IMG/VR virus record: IMGVR_UViG_3300025030_000003
Coordinates: 124,001 to 188,000 of that record
Direction: 5' to 3' (one strand)
Source: a virus
DNA: 64,000 bases
Part shown: in pieces, positions 45,692 to 52,183 of the stretch
Numbering within the stretch: position 1 is the stretch's first letter
Layout of the letters: every line of letters starts with the position of its first letter
Notes under the pieces: generated by a model
The model's database searches: none
Seen by the model: only the letters and a program-made list of their open reading frames with translations
Told to the model about the DNA's origin: nothing
Program-made: the position numbers and the translations under genes

Positions 45692-46627
45692 TTAGTAACC
45701 CTCCTGAAAGTCTTGTATAAAATCTACATTAGGTAATTTATTATGTTTTAATAAAATAGCATGGATAATATCATGTTTAAATTTAAATTTAGAACTATAA
45801 GTTTTAAGATTAGGTATAAATAAATTAGTAGTTTCAACAAGTTCTAAAAGATTAACTATCTGTAACTCTTCTTTTTCAATATATTTTCTTATTTTCTTAC
45901 TTTGAGATTTATTTATTAATTTATCTTTCTCAAAAGATAATAATAAATTAATACAAGATTCAGAATCCACACTAATATTTTGTAAGTGTTGAATTGTTTT
46001 ATCTATATTAACTTTTTTAACATTATCAATAAGGTCTAAAAAATATCTATTATGGTCTGTTTCTGGAAGAATTTCATTTTTTAATCTTATCTTAGTATGG
46101 GGAATTAATATTTCTGAATTTTTTTCAGAATCTACAGAACTTACTTTGTAGAAGCCGACATTAACTACCATGGGTTTAGAAAATAATATAGGATAGTCTA
46201 TAAAAGTTCCTAACATATAAGAATCATTTACTATTTTATCGGTAGTCAGGAAATATCTTTGATACCCAGATTTTAAATCCTCTTCAATAAAAATCCAATC
46301 TTTACTAATAGGTACCCTGTCTCCCAACTCATTAAAATATTCGGAATCTAGCATGGTAACAAATTCTATAGTATCGTTTCTTTTTAAAACTATGAGTTCC
46401 TTATCTTGGGGAGTGAATAATTGTTTTTGATTTAACAACAATTCCATCTGAGTTTCTACAGGTTGTTTTATAAAATAGCTTACGGGAATTTTTAAACTTT
46501 TAAGAAAAGTCTCAGTACCCGAGTTAGACATTTTAAAAGGATAGTTATCTTCAAAAAATTTATCTATCTCCTTAACACTTAAAGTATATATCTCACCACT
46601 TAAAAATTTGTCTCTAATTAACTTCAT
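45692..46627 (-). CDS. Unknown 311-residue protein
   Basis: A soluble alpha/beta protein. Stretches FKMSNSGTETFLKSLKIPVSYF and LITxx-like YFLTTDKIVNDSYMLGTF recall DUF932/phage-type proteins, but the match is weak. No catalytic motif is seen. It overlaps the TOPRIM gene by 14 bases and leads to the small zinc protein and sigma factor. Expression from the 47.37 kb promoter is likely. Confidence 0.65.
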   Translation of the reverse strand: MKLIRDKFLSGEIYTLSVKEIDKFFEDNYPFKMSNSGTETFLKSLKIPVSYFIKQPVETQMELLLNQKQLFTPQDKELIVLKRNDTIEFVTMLDSEYFNELGDRVPISKDWIFIEEDLKSGYQRYFLTTDKIVNDSYMLGTFIDYPILFSKPMVVNVGFYKVSSVDSEKNSEILIPHTKIRLKNEILPETDHNRYFLDLIDNVKKVNIDKTIQHLQNISVDSESCINLLLSFEKDKLINKSQSKKIRKYIEKEELQIVNLLELVETTNLFIPNLKTYSSKFKFKHDIIHAILLKHNKLPNVDFIQDFQEGY

Positions 46628-47345
46628 AAACTCCTCCTAAATCTTCTATAGCAAATTTTAGTTTATTTAAAAATTTATCCAATCCATTAGGATTGTTCAA
46701 GAACATAGCACAGTCTTTGTGTTCTGGGGTAATAACTTTATGTTGAACATGCCAATCTGTGGATGTAGTAAGTATCGTGTGTATCCTATTCTCTTCCTTG
46801 TTAGTAGATTTTTTACCTACATTTTTTTCTTTATCTTTGTCATTATCATAGCATAAAACTATTTTAGAAATAACATTCTTAAAAATCTCTAAATTGCTAA
46901 TGGTTATCTCAGAACCATTCAAGGCTAAACAATATTTATAATACTGTTTTAACCAAATAGCATCTTTAACACCTTCGCAGATAACTACAGGTTTGTCATA
47001 ACTAAAATCTGAAAAATCTTCCCATCCAAAGATAGGGGGAACACTGTCTTTGTAATTAAACACAGTTCTGTATTCTTTTTGGTCATATCCTCTTAACACG
47101 AATCCTATTATTTTTTTGCTAGGAGTGGCTAAAGGAATCATCCAGAAACAAGGATTTTCTTCAAAGTACTTCCAGAAGGTTTTAATAGGGTATTGATATT
47201 TTATAGTATCTTTAACTATAACCATACTTACAGGAAGACCAGTTTTAAGTTGAAAACATTTAAAGTTTTCGTTCTCCTCTGGAACTAACCCACTTATAGG
47301 AATAGAATTCTTATAAAGTTTTATAAAATCCTTTAACAAACCCAA
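46614..47345 (-). CDS. Primase TOPRIM-domain protein (separate from zinc domain)
   Basis: A 243-residue protein. Residues 120-190 show a DnaG-type TOPRIM: PVVICEGVKDAIWL with the catalytic E, LALNGSEIT, and LCYDNDKDK with the D-x-D pair, and a conserved KDCAMFL near residue 213. The N-terminal part resembles the primase RNA polymerase subdomain only loosely. The zinc-binding part is a different gene at 1.4 kb, so primase activity needs both. The start is TTG; the one at 47339 has better spacing from GAGGA than that at 47345. Confidence 0.8.
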   Translation of the reverse strand: MGLLKDFIKLYKNSIPISGLVPEENENFKCFQLKTGLPVSMVIVKDTIKYQYPIKTFWKYFEENPCFWMIPLATPSKKIIGFVLRGYDQKEYRTVFNYKDSVPPIFGWEDFSDFSYDKPVVICEGVKDAIWLKQYYKYCLALNGSEITISNLEIFKNVISKIVLCYDNDKDKEKNVGKKSTNKEENRIHTILTTSTDWHVQHKVITPEHKDCAMFLNNPNGLDKFLNKLKFAIEDLGGVYEVN

Positions 47346-47369
47346 TCCTCAATATTCACCCATAACAAT

Positions 47370-47398
47370 ATTATAACACAACGCAAAGGATATGTCAA
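47370..47398 (-). promoter_or_regulatory. Sigma70-type promoter for TOPRIM-sigma-terminase operon
   Basis: Minus-strand TTGACA, 17-bp spacer ending TGT, TATAAT. The expected start is at or next to an ATG-GGT-GAA-TAT-TGA mini-frame directly before the TOPRIM start. Confidence 0.8.
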
Positions 47399-47399
47399 T

Positions 47400-47871
47400 A
47401 CTACATAAATATATTTAATTTTAATTAGAATGAGGCAAATATTACAAAGATGCTAATATGACAGAGTGTGGTCAATGTGCAAAGGTAATTAAGCCTAGAT
47501 TCAATGATAGCAAGATACAATTACTACTATGTAAGTTTGTATAGTTTCGTTTCTTGTTATTAAGATTAATGGTACGGGATTTCCATATACAATCAAAGTT
47601 TACTCTTCTTAACAGGGTTAAATTACCCCATTCTCCTCAAAGAGAGGTAACTATGAACGTGCTTTTTAACCTATTAGGGTAACAGGTCTGGGCTTTAAAA
47701 GAACAACTGTATGGGAAACTTCTGTAACTATTTAAGTGAGATTGCTTTTTTATCAGCGTTTCACTCAGTACATTCACTCTATTAGAGTGGTTTAACAATT
47801 TATTTACAGGGAGACTTCGTTGTTGCATACAGAAGAGTATAAACTAATTTCTTCAGCAATTTACCCATCTG
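47400..47871 (-). ncRNA. Putative large structured non-coding RNA
   Basis: This is the only gene-free stretch over 300 bases. On the minus strand a near-consensus promoter (47877-47905) starts a transcript near 47870. Complementary segments support folding: AGAAGAGTATAAAC at 47831-47844 (plus-strand reading) against GTTTACTCTTCT at 47598-47609, a 12-bp helix with a 2-base bulge that closes about 220 bases. Inside are a 6-bp helix (47804-47809 with 47722-47727), a 6-bp hairpin (47775-47789), a 5-bp arm (47735-47739 with 47761-47765), and a competing 7-bp pairing (47826-47832 with 47707-47713) that could form a pseudoknot. The 63-codon frame within it looks like a by-product. The 3' end is not defined. 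Large phage RNAs such as ROOL or GOLLD are candidates to test. Confidence 0.5.
47511..47570. repeat. 60-bp exact direct repeat, copy 1
   Basis: Identical over 60 bases to 47930-47989. Lies in the 3' part of the putative RNA. Minus-strand pairing CAAG...ATACAA with TTGTAT-CTTG gives a bulged hairpin. Confidence 0.95.
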
Positions 47872-47876
47872 ATAAC

Positions 47877-47905
47877 ATTTTAGCATATTATTATTATTAT
47901 GTCAA
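47877..47905 (-). promoter_or_regulatory. Sigma70-type promoter of the putative structured RNA
   Basis: Minus-strand TTGACA, 17-bp spacer (TAA repeats, ending TGC), TAAAAT. No ribosome site or plausible start follows, consistent with a non-coding transcript. Confidence 0.75.
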
Positions 47906-47929
47906 GATTTTTAATTCCTTCAGTTTTGA

Positions 47930-47989
47930 CAAGATACAATTACTACTATGTAAGTTTGTATAGTTTCGTTTCTTGTTATTAAGATTAAT
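47930..47989. repeat. 60-bp exact direct repeat, copy 2
   Basis: Second copy of the repeat, 419 bases from copy 1. It lies downstream of the gene at 48.03-48.43 kb and just upstream of the RNA promoter. Confidence 0.95.
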
Positions 47990-48029
47990 TCTCTAAAGAG
48001 AAAAGAAATATAAATATATTTATATAATA

Positions 48030-48431
48030 TTAAACTCTATAATAAGGAGTTTTATAAACTCCCATATCTCCAAATAAGTCTAATTTATAGTTTCTCTTAT
48101 CTGCTATTCTTTTTTTAAAATTATTACTGATGTTTAATTCTGCTAATTCATTAAAAAGGTTCTGAATAAATTCAGAGTTGAACAAATTATGTAACCTATC
48201 TGTCTTTTTAAGATTGTTGAAACTCACTATTAAACATATTGAATTACCATCTCTATGGTAATCGAATTTTGCTTTATACAATTTTCCTAAAGCTTCTTCT
48301 TTTTTATACCTATCTAATATTTTCATAACATCATATATATCTGATTTAGATATTTCTTCTTCCTCGAAAGATTCCTCTTCTTTTTCGGAATCTAGCTTAT
48401 CCATTATCTGTTTTATAAAATCTAAAGACAT
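48030..48431 (-). CDS. Unknown protein with shared N-terminal helix
   Basis: A 133-residue protein starting MSLDFIKQIMDKLDSEKEEE. The first helix resembles those of the putative packaged proteins, though less basic. A charged linker (ESFEEEEISKSD) follows, then an alpha/beta domain (FDYHRDGNSICLIVSFNNL). It has its own terminator-coupled late promoter. Function unknown. Confidence 0.65.
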   Translation of the reverse strand: MSLDFIKQIMDKLDSEKEEESFEEEEISKSDIYDVMKILDRYKKEEALGKLYKAKFDYHRDGNSICLIVSFNNLKKTDRLHNLFNSEFIQNLFNELAELNISNNFKKRIADKRNYKLDLFGDMGVYKTPYYRV

Positions 48432-48462
48432 AAATCCACCCTGACATATTATGTTTTCTAAA

Positions 48463-48473
48463 TATAATATAAA
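48463..48473 (-). promoter_or_regulatory. Putative late promoter
   Basis: Exact minus-strand TTTATATTATA followed by TTTAGAAA, about 30 bases before the ATG at 48431, fused to a terminator. Confidence 0.6.
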
Positions 48474-48503
48474 AAATATCCGTCGATTTAAGGTCGACGG
48501 ATA
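48471..48503 (-). terminator. Terminator fused to late promoter
   Basis: Minus-strand 10-bp stem TATCCGTCGA with TCGACGGATA, 7-base loop, then TTTTTTAT that runs into the late promoter. It ends the 172-residue gene. Confidence 0.85.
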
Positions 48504-48526
48504 AAACTTATTACTATCTTTACAGA

Positions 48527-49045
48527 TTATACACTAGGCTTGATTGAAGGATTTCCTCCAGATTGTACATTTTTATCCACTTTATCAGCAGTGCTTTTTC
48601 TTGTAATGATACCCATAATGTTATCAATATACTGTTGAAGTTGTGGGTCCATTTGACCACCCATAGCTGATTTAAGATACTCAGCAACTCCTAAAGCACC
48701 CTCTTTTCCAGTAGAGTTAGGATTCATGATTTTTTCTAAGGCACTAAGCATCAAAATATTTTCATTAATCAATTCTTCTGATTTAGCTTTTGTTTTACCT
48801 TCTCCAGATATATTTTTAGGGACAGTATGTTCAATATCTGGGGCTTTATCATTTTTTGATTTAGCGGGTTTAGCCTTATCCACTCTTTTTTTAACTCTTT
48901 TCAGGTCTACTTTTTGGGTAGTTCCTTCCCCAGATATATCGCTAGGGGTAGTATGCTGTATCTCTACTTCTTTAGCTGATTCTTGCATCTTTCTTAATTG
49001 TAGTCTAGCTATAAAGTCATAAGAACTTTCAAATCTTTCGTTCAT
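48527..49045 (-). CDS. Charged repeat-containing virion-type protein
   Basis: A 172-residue protein with two similar units, IQHTTPSDISGEGTTQK and IEHTVPKNISGEGKTKA, separated by a lysine-rich linker. The C-terminal part is helical (NILMLSALEKIMNPN, AEYLKSAMGGQMDPQLQQYI). The N-terminus (MNERFESSYDFIARLQLRK) is helical. The low-complexity basic composition fits a DNA- or capsid-associated protein. It shares a late promoter at 49.32 kb with the small gene before it. Confidence 0.65.
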   Translation of the reverse strand: MNERFESSYDFIARLQLRKMQESAKEVEIQHTTPSDISGEGTTQKVDLKRVKKRVDKAKPAKSKNDKAPDIEHTVPKNISGEGKTKAKSEELINENILMLSALEKIMNPNSTGKEGALGVAEYLKSAMGGQMDPQLQQYIDNIMGIITRKSTADKVDKNVQSGGNPSIKPSV

Positions 49046-49059
49046 TTTAATACTCCCAT

Positions 49060-49290
49060 TTAATAATTATAACTTTTGTCTTTGTTTTTTAAAACCCTTT
49101 TTAGTTCCTGCTCTAATTCCATATTATCTATCACTTCAAGAGCTTTAGATAAAGTAATTAAAGTGGGGTCAAATTTTCTAGCAAAGTTTATAATGTCCTG
49201 TACTTTATAGTTATCTCCATAAACATTACAAGTCTCTTTTTCATTGATAACGCTACAAAATTCTATTATTTTTTGAAATCTACTAATCAT
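49060..49290 (-). CDS. Small protein with shared N-terminal helix
   Basis: A 76-residue protein starting MISRFQKIIEFCSVINEKETC, including IIE and INE. The remainder is helical (VQDIINFARKFDPTLITLSKALEVIDNM). It follows a late promoter by about 25 bases and precedes the 172-residue repeat protein. Possibly packaged; function unknown. Confidence 0.65.
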   Translation of the reverse strand: MISRFQKIIEFCSVINEKETCNVYGDNYKVQDIINFARKFDPTLITLSKALEVIDNMELEQELKRVLKNKDKSYNY

Positions 49291-49316
49291 AGTGAGTTCC
49301 TTATAATATATCTAAT

Positions 49317-49327
49317 TATAATATAAA
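49317..49327 (-). promoter_or_regulatory. Putative late promoter
   Basis: Exact minus-strand TTTATATTATA followed by ATTAGA, 27 bases before the ATG at 49290. Confidence 0.6.
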
Positions 49328-49337
49328 CTAATGTCTT

Positions 49338-50117
49338 TCATAGTTTATACTCCTTTATATATTTTATTTTTTTACTAGATATCCTACTCTCTGAGTGTTT
49401 AAATTCATTGAGGCACTCAATACACTTGATAATTTTTGAAGTTACTATTATCTCAAAACAAGTTATCTTACACTTATTTTCTAAAACATCTATTTTTTTA
49501 TCTATTGTTTCCTTTATATTTTTAGTTATTGTTCTAAAAGTTAAGTTACTTTTACATTTAGGACACTTATGAACATAAGTATCTTTTAGCCTTTGTGTTA
49601 GCTTATTGGAAACTTCTTCTAGGGTTATTTTACCTATCAATTGGTTTATTAAAGTTTCTTTTAGTAAGTTATTTATTTTTAAATTTTTACTTTTGCACAA
49701 ATCTAATAAATCTTCTTGTTTTAAATTTCTTAACTTGCTATGCAGTTTATTTATTTTATCATTTATAAGAGCTTCTCTGCTTATCTCAAAAGATAAATCG
49801 TCCTTAACTGACACAATCCCTACTTTATTTAATTTATACCTCTTAAGAACGCTACAAACTTCTTCAAAATGTTTGTGATGTACAATTAAATAAATATAAT
49901 CAAAAAATTTAAGGTATGTTTTTAGCTGAGGAATAAATCTTTTTAAATTATCTGCTTCTGATTTTATTTCATATCCTATAAAATATCCATCCCTGAACAG
50001 AGCAAAATCTACTCTATTTTTCCCATTTATGTCATATTCATTAATAAATATTCCTTGATTGAAAAATTCTTTATTTTCTAGGAGGTATTTTAATCTTATA
50101 TCTTTATCTTTAATCAT
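49338..50117 (-). CDS. PD-(D/E)XK-type nuclease-like protein (sce7726-like) with SAP-like motif and zinc ribbon
   Basis: A 259-residue protein. The N-terminal 110 residues carry RVDFALFRDGYFIGYEIKSE, then LKRFIPQLKTYLKFFDYIYLIV, the pattern of sce7726/restriction-endonuclease-like folds with D and E-x-K. Residues 130-165 (LRNLKQEDLLDLCKSKNLKIN) resemble a SAP DNA-binding motif. Residues 185-240 have CPKCKS and CIECLNEF, a zinc ribbon. A DNA nuclease is likely; target unknown. It has its own late promoter. Confidence 0.65.
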   Translation of the reverse strand: MIKDKDIRLKYLLENKEFFNQGIFINEYDINGKNRVDFALFRDGYFIGYEIKSEADNLKRFIPQLKTYLKFFDYIYLIVHHKHFEEVCSVLKRYKLNKVGIVSVKDDLSFEISREALINDKINKLHSKLRNLKQEDLLDLCKSKNLKINNLLKETLINQLIGKITLEEVSNKLTQRLKDTYVHKCPKCKSNLTFRTITKNIKETIDKKIDVLENKCKITCFEIIVTSKIIKCIECLNEFKHSESRISSKKIKYIKEYKL

Positions 50118-50146
50118 ATTCTTATACTTAGTTGGTTAAATCTAAA

Positions 50147-50157
50147 TATAATATAAA
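50147..50157 (-). promoter_or_regulatory. Putative late promoter for nuclease gene
   Basis: Exact minus-strand TTTATATTATA followed by TTTAGA, 30 bases before the ATG at 50117. Confidence 0.6.
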
Positions 50158-50159
50158 TC

Positions 50160-50495
50160 TTACTTAGATACAAAATACTCGTAAACTATATAATCTTTTT
50201 CATATCTTTTCCAATTTGTTGGATTAAAAAATCCTTTAAAAAAAGAACCTGAATCTTGTGTAAACTTATAGTTATTTAATAATTTTTTCAATATTCCTCC
50301 TAATTTAGAACTGTTTCTCTTATCTTGGAAGAATTTTCTAAAATTGTTATCGAGTAAATCGCTTTCTTTTTTAATATACAACTTAAAAGAGATTTTATTC
50401 TTATCGTAGTATTTAATTTCTACTACTCTTCTGGGATTATAATAATTAGTTAAGTTCTTATTCCAGTAAGTTATTTGATAATCCAAATCGTTCAT
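50160..50495 (-). CDS. Unknown basic protein
   Basis: A 111-residue protein, ATG at 50495 chosen because AAGGAGTT lies seven bases before it. It begins MNDLDYQITYWNKNLTNYY and is rich in Lys, Asn and Tyr. Not recognised. A sigma70-type promoter, divergent from the plus-strand pair, lies upstream, so it is probably early. Confidence 0.7.
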   Translation of the reverse strand: MNDLDYQITYWNKNLTNYYNPRRVVEIKYYDKNKISFKLYIKKESDLLDNNFRKFFQDKRNSSKLGGILKKLLNNYKFTQDSGSFFKGFFNPTNWKRYEKDYIVYEYFVSK

Positions 50496-50517
50496 AATCA
50501 ACTCCTTAATAGTGTAT

Positions 50518-50546
50518 ATAATACCACTAATAATCAATTATATCAA
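50518..50546 (-). promoter_or_regulatory. Sigma70-type promoter, leftward half of a divergent pair
   Basis: Minus-strand TTGATA, 17-bp spacer ending TGG, TATTAT, about 20 bases before the 50495 ATG. Confidence 0.7.
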
Positions 50547-50552
50547 TACATC

Positions 50553-50581
50553 TTGACAAAACATTAACAATATGTTACAAT
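50553..50581 (+). promoter_or_regulatory. Sigma70-type promoter, rightward half of a divergent pair
   Basis: Plus-strand TTGACA, 17-bp spacer ending TGT, TACAAT. Starts the plus-strand island. Confidence 0.8.
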
Positions 50582-50613
50582 GTATATATAAGAAATAAGG
50601 AAACTTTAAATTT

Positions 50614-51270
50614 ATGATTTATTTTTTAGATAGTAATCCAGAATTAGCAGGAATATACCTATCAGACAAGCATTTATCCTGTCAGTTGGGTAGTGCATGT
50701 ACTGTTATTTGCACAGTATTAGAAAATTATACTGATTCTTCCATGCCCCAAAAAGTAATAAATAAAAGTAATGCCGTAGTTAGCTGGGCTAGTATTTCTA
50801 AATCTAATTTTGAGTGGTTAGTAGAGTACGCTAAGTCAGTACAACGTCATTTCTATACTATTTATGGTAAATATCATAATACTACCATAGACCTATCCTC
50901 CATAACAGTTCCAGAATTGCCTAAAGGAGGACTTATGGAATTTCCTCAGTTACTTCCAGATAGATATAAAATGGAAGGGGATTCTGTAGAAGCATATAGA
51001 AATTATTACGTTATGGAAAAAGCTAAAATATCTAACTATAGACAAAAAGCTCCCGACTGGTTTATGGCTAAACTAGACGAGACCCAAAGAACACTATATA
51101 TGGATTATTTTGAACATATAGGAACTAACTTAAGAATATACAGGGATAGTGATACTGGAATAGTTATACAAAAAAAATTAGAGGGTAGTTGGGTATCGTT
51201 GGGTAGCTTAACCCTAGAAGAACAGATATTGATTGAGAGGATACTAGATAATGGGTTTAGGGAAGGATAG
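50614..51270 (+). CDS. Phage protein of a widespread unassigned family (YFLD...YRxYYxxEK type)
   Basis: A 218-residue protein. The N-terminus (IYFLDSNPELAGIYLSDKH) and the middle (FPQLLPDRYKMEGDSVEAYRNYYVMEKAK, read in two parts) match a family I recall from many phage genomes as a conserved hypothetical; it typically has an N-terminal 'D-P-xx-aA-x-L-x-D-K-H' and a C-terminal 'YRxYY' motif. No function is established to my knowledge. AAGGAAAC precedes the ATG. It is one of only three plus-strand genes and is probably early. Confidence 0.6.
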   Translation: MIYFLDSNPELAGIYLSDKHLSCQLGSACTVICTVLENYTDSSMPQKVINKSNAVVSWASISKSNFEWLVEYAKSVQRHFYTIYGKYHNTTIDLSSITVPELPKGGLMEFPQLLPDRYKMEGDSVEAYRNYYVMEKAKISNYRQKAPDWFMAKLDETQRTLYMDYFEHIGTNLRIYRDSDTGIVIQKKLEGSWVSLGSLTLEEQILIERILDNGFREG

Positions 51271-51436
51271 CCTAGAGGAACTGGTTTTTGAACTTTACCA
51301 GTCGGGGGAAGATAGGGAAGAGTTATTGAAGTCTTTGATTTGTACTTTTATTAACTTATCAAATATAGATAAGAGTTCAGAAGTACAATTAACTGCAAAA
51401 AGTTTATTAGAGACAGCAAAAAATTTAATACTATAA
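51251..51436 (+). CDS. Small acidic helical protein
   Basis: A 61-residue protein overlapping the end of the previous gene by 20 bases. It starts MGLGKDSLEELVFELYQSGE and is helical and acidic. GAGAGG lies upstream of the ATG. It is probably co-translated with its neighbour. Function unknown. Confidence 0.65.
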   Translation: MGLGKDSLEELVFELYQSGEDREELLKSLICTFINLSNIDKSSEVQLTAKSLLETAKNLIL

Positions 51437-51447
51437 GAAAATTGTAT

Positions 51448-51458
51448 TTTATATTATA
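51448..51458 (+). promoter_or_regulatory. Late-promoter motif on the plus strand
   Basis: Exact TTTATATTATA followed by ATTGAA; the only copy I found in this orientation. It lies in the gap after the plus-strand genes, not before any gene, and flanking AAATTGTAT / ATACAATTT arms form an inverted repeat around it. Confidence 0.55.
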
Positions 51459-51464
51459 ATTGAA

Positions 51465-51530
51465 TACTATATACAATTTACTATGAAGTTTTTCTGAGCA
51501 GGTTTCCTCCTTTACTGCTCAGTTTTTATT
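51465..51530 (+). ncRNA. Putative small RNA displaying an anti-Shine-Dalgarno sequence
   Basis: Predicted transcript of about 65 bases from the plus-strand late motif to the hairpin terminator. The hairpin (CTGAGCAG / CTGCTCAG) has a 13-base loop containing CCTCCTTT at 51506-51513. This equals the conserved 3' end of Bacillota 16S rRNA, which pairs with Shine-Dalgarno sites. A loop with that sequence could bind AAAGGAGG sites in mRNA and block initiation. It has no useful frame (ATG-AAG-TTT-TTC-TGA only). The RNA may instead be just the 3' end of the plus-strand genes. Confidence 0.45.
51494..51527 (+). terminator. Intrinsic terminator with CCTCCTTT loop
   Basis: Plus-strand 8-bp stem CTGAGCAG / CTGCTCAG followed by TTTTTATTT. 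It ends the plus-strand island and the putative small RNA. The minus strand lacks a T run. Confidence 0.9.
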
Positions 51531-51552
51531 TGTTTTATTATATAATACTGAA

Positions 51553-51576
51553 ATAGTGCCTTTATAAAGGCACTAT
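51553..51576. terminator. Perfect 24-bp palindrome between convergent genes
   Basis: ATAGTGCCTTTA and its exact complement. It lies downstream of the leftward gene at 51.6-52.1 kb, with only a weak T run (ATTTCAGTATT) on the minus strand, so termination is likely but not certain. Confidence 0.5.
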
Positions 51577-51617
51577 AACGACTACGTATTTCGATTTATA
51601 TAGATGATATACGAGTA

Positions 51618-52073
51618 TTAGTCTGTTAATTTTAATAGTATCTGATTACAAGTATTTCTTATCTCTGATATAGAAATCTCTAGTTTTTCATTAGTCTTTG
51701 CTTGACTGTCCAAGAACATCTTAAACTCTTGTCTTAGTAAATATCTTTGGTCATTGTGTTCTAGGTTAGTATTTTTACATTTTATAGTATGGTTTTCTAT
51801 TAAATTTTCTGTTTCTTCTAATATCTCTTCTTTTAATTCTTTTTTTAATTCTTCTTTACAATCTTTAATCTTTTTATCTATCTCGGTACTTACCCCTTTT
51901 TGTAAATTTTCTTCATAATATTTTTTAATTATGTCTTCTATTACTTTTTTAAATATCCACTTACCTGCATATCTTATAATTAATACTATAATACCGATGC
52001 TACTAGCGTAGTAGGCAGGTATGCTTAAAAAGGACAAGCAATCTTTTAATGTTGTAGCACCCAAATCTATCAT
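51618..52073 (-). CDS. Single-span membrane protein with coiled coil
   Basis: A 151-residue protein. Residues 18-37 (AYYASSIGIIVLIIRYAGKW) are a likely transmembrane helix. Residues 50-105 form a charged coiled coil (KKIKDCKEELKKELKEEILEE). The order fits an N-out membrane anchor with a cytoplasmic coil. A holin, spanin-like or lysis regulator role is possible, as it has a late promoter near fibre genes. No specific family recognised. Confidence 0.7.
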   Translation of the reverse strand: MIDLGATTLKDCLSFLSIPAYYASSIGIIVLIIRYAGKWIFKKVIEDIIKKYYEENLQKGVSTEIDKKIKDCKEELKKELKEEILEETENLIENHTIKCKNTNLEHNDQRYLLRQEFKMFLDSQAKTNEKLEISISEIRNTCNQILLKLTD

Positions 52074-52107
52074 ATCTAATCTTCCTCACAAAATACCATT
52101 TCCTAAA

Positions 52108-52118
52108 TATAATATAAA
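52108..52118 (-). promoter_or_regulatory. Putative late promoter
   Basis: Exact minus-strand TTTATATTATA followed by TTTAGG, 35 bases before the ATG at 52073. Confidence 0.6.
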
Positions 52119-52124
52119 TCAGTT

Positions 52125-52160
52125 ATAATAAAAATAAGAGGGCTTTTTACACCCTCTTAT
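52125..52160 (-). terminator. Terminator after large fibre gene
   Basis: Minus-strand 9-bp stem ATAAGAGGG / CCCTCTTAT, 9-base loop, then TTTTTATTAT. It precedes the late promoter at 52108. Confidence 0.85.
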
Positions 52161-52183
52161 CTATTTATTTTTTAGATTTACTA

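Noticed and set aside
47345-47363. ATG-GGT-GAA-TAT-TGA in frame with the TOPRIM gene, suggesting TGA recoding
   Set aside because: TGA is used as a normal stop elsewhere in the window (for example at 29560), and a TTG start with GAGGA explains the gene.
47488-47576. Short plus-strand frame with CGQCAK, part of a possible zinc protein
   Set aside because: Only 28 codons, weak ribosome site, opposite to all neighbours, and runs through the 60-bp repeat.
47637-47828. A 63-codon minus-strand frame (MQQRSLPVNKLL...)
   Set aside because: No ribosome site, odd composition, and it lies inside the folded RNA region; its codons overlap paired segments.
48726-49022. Plus-strand 98-codon frame
   Set aside because: Shadow of the minus-strand repeat protein, without promoter or ribosome site.
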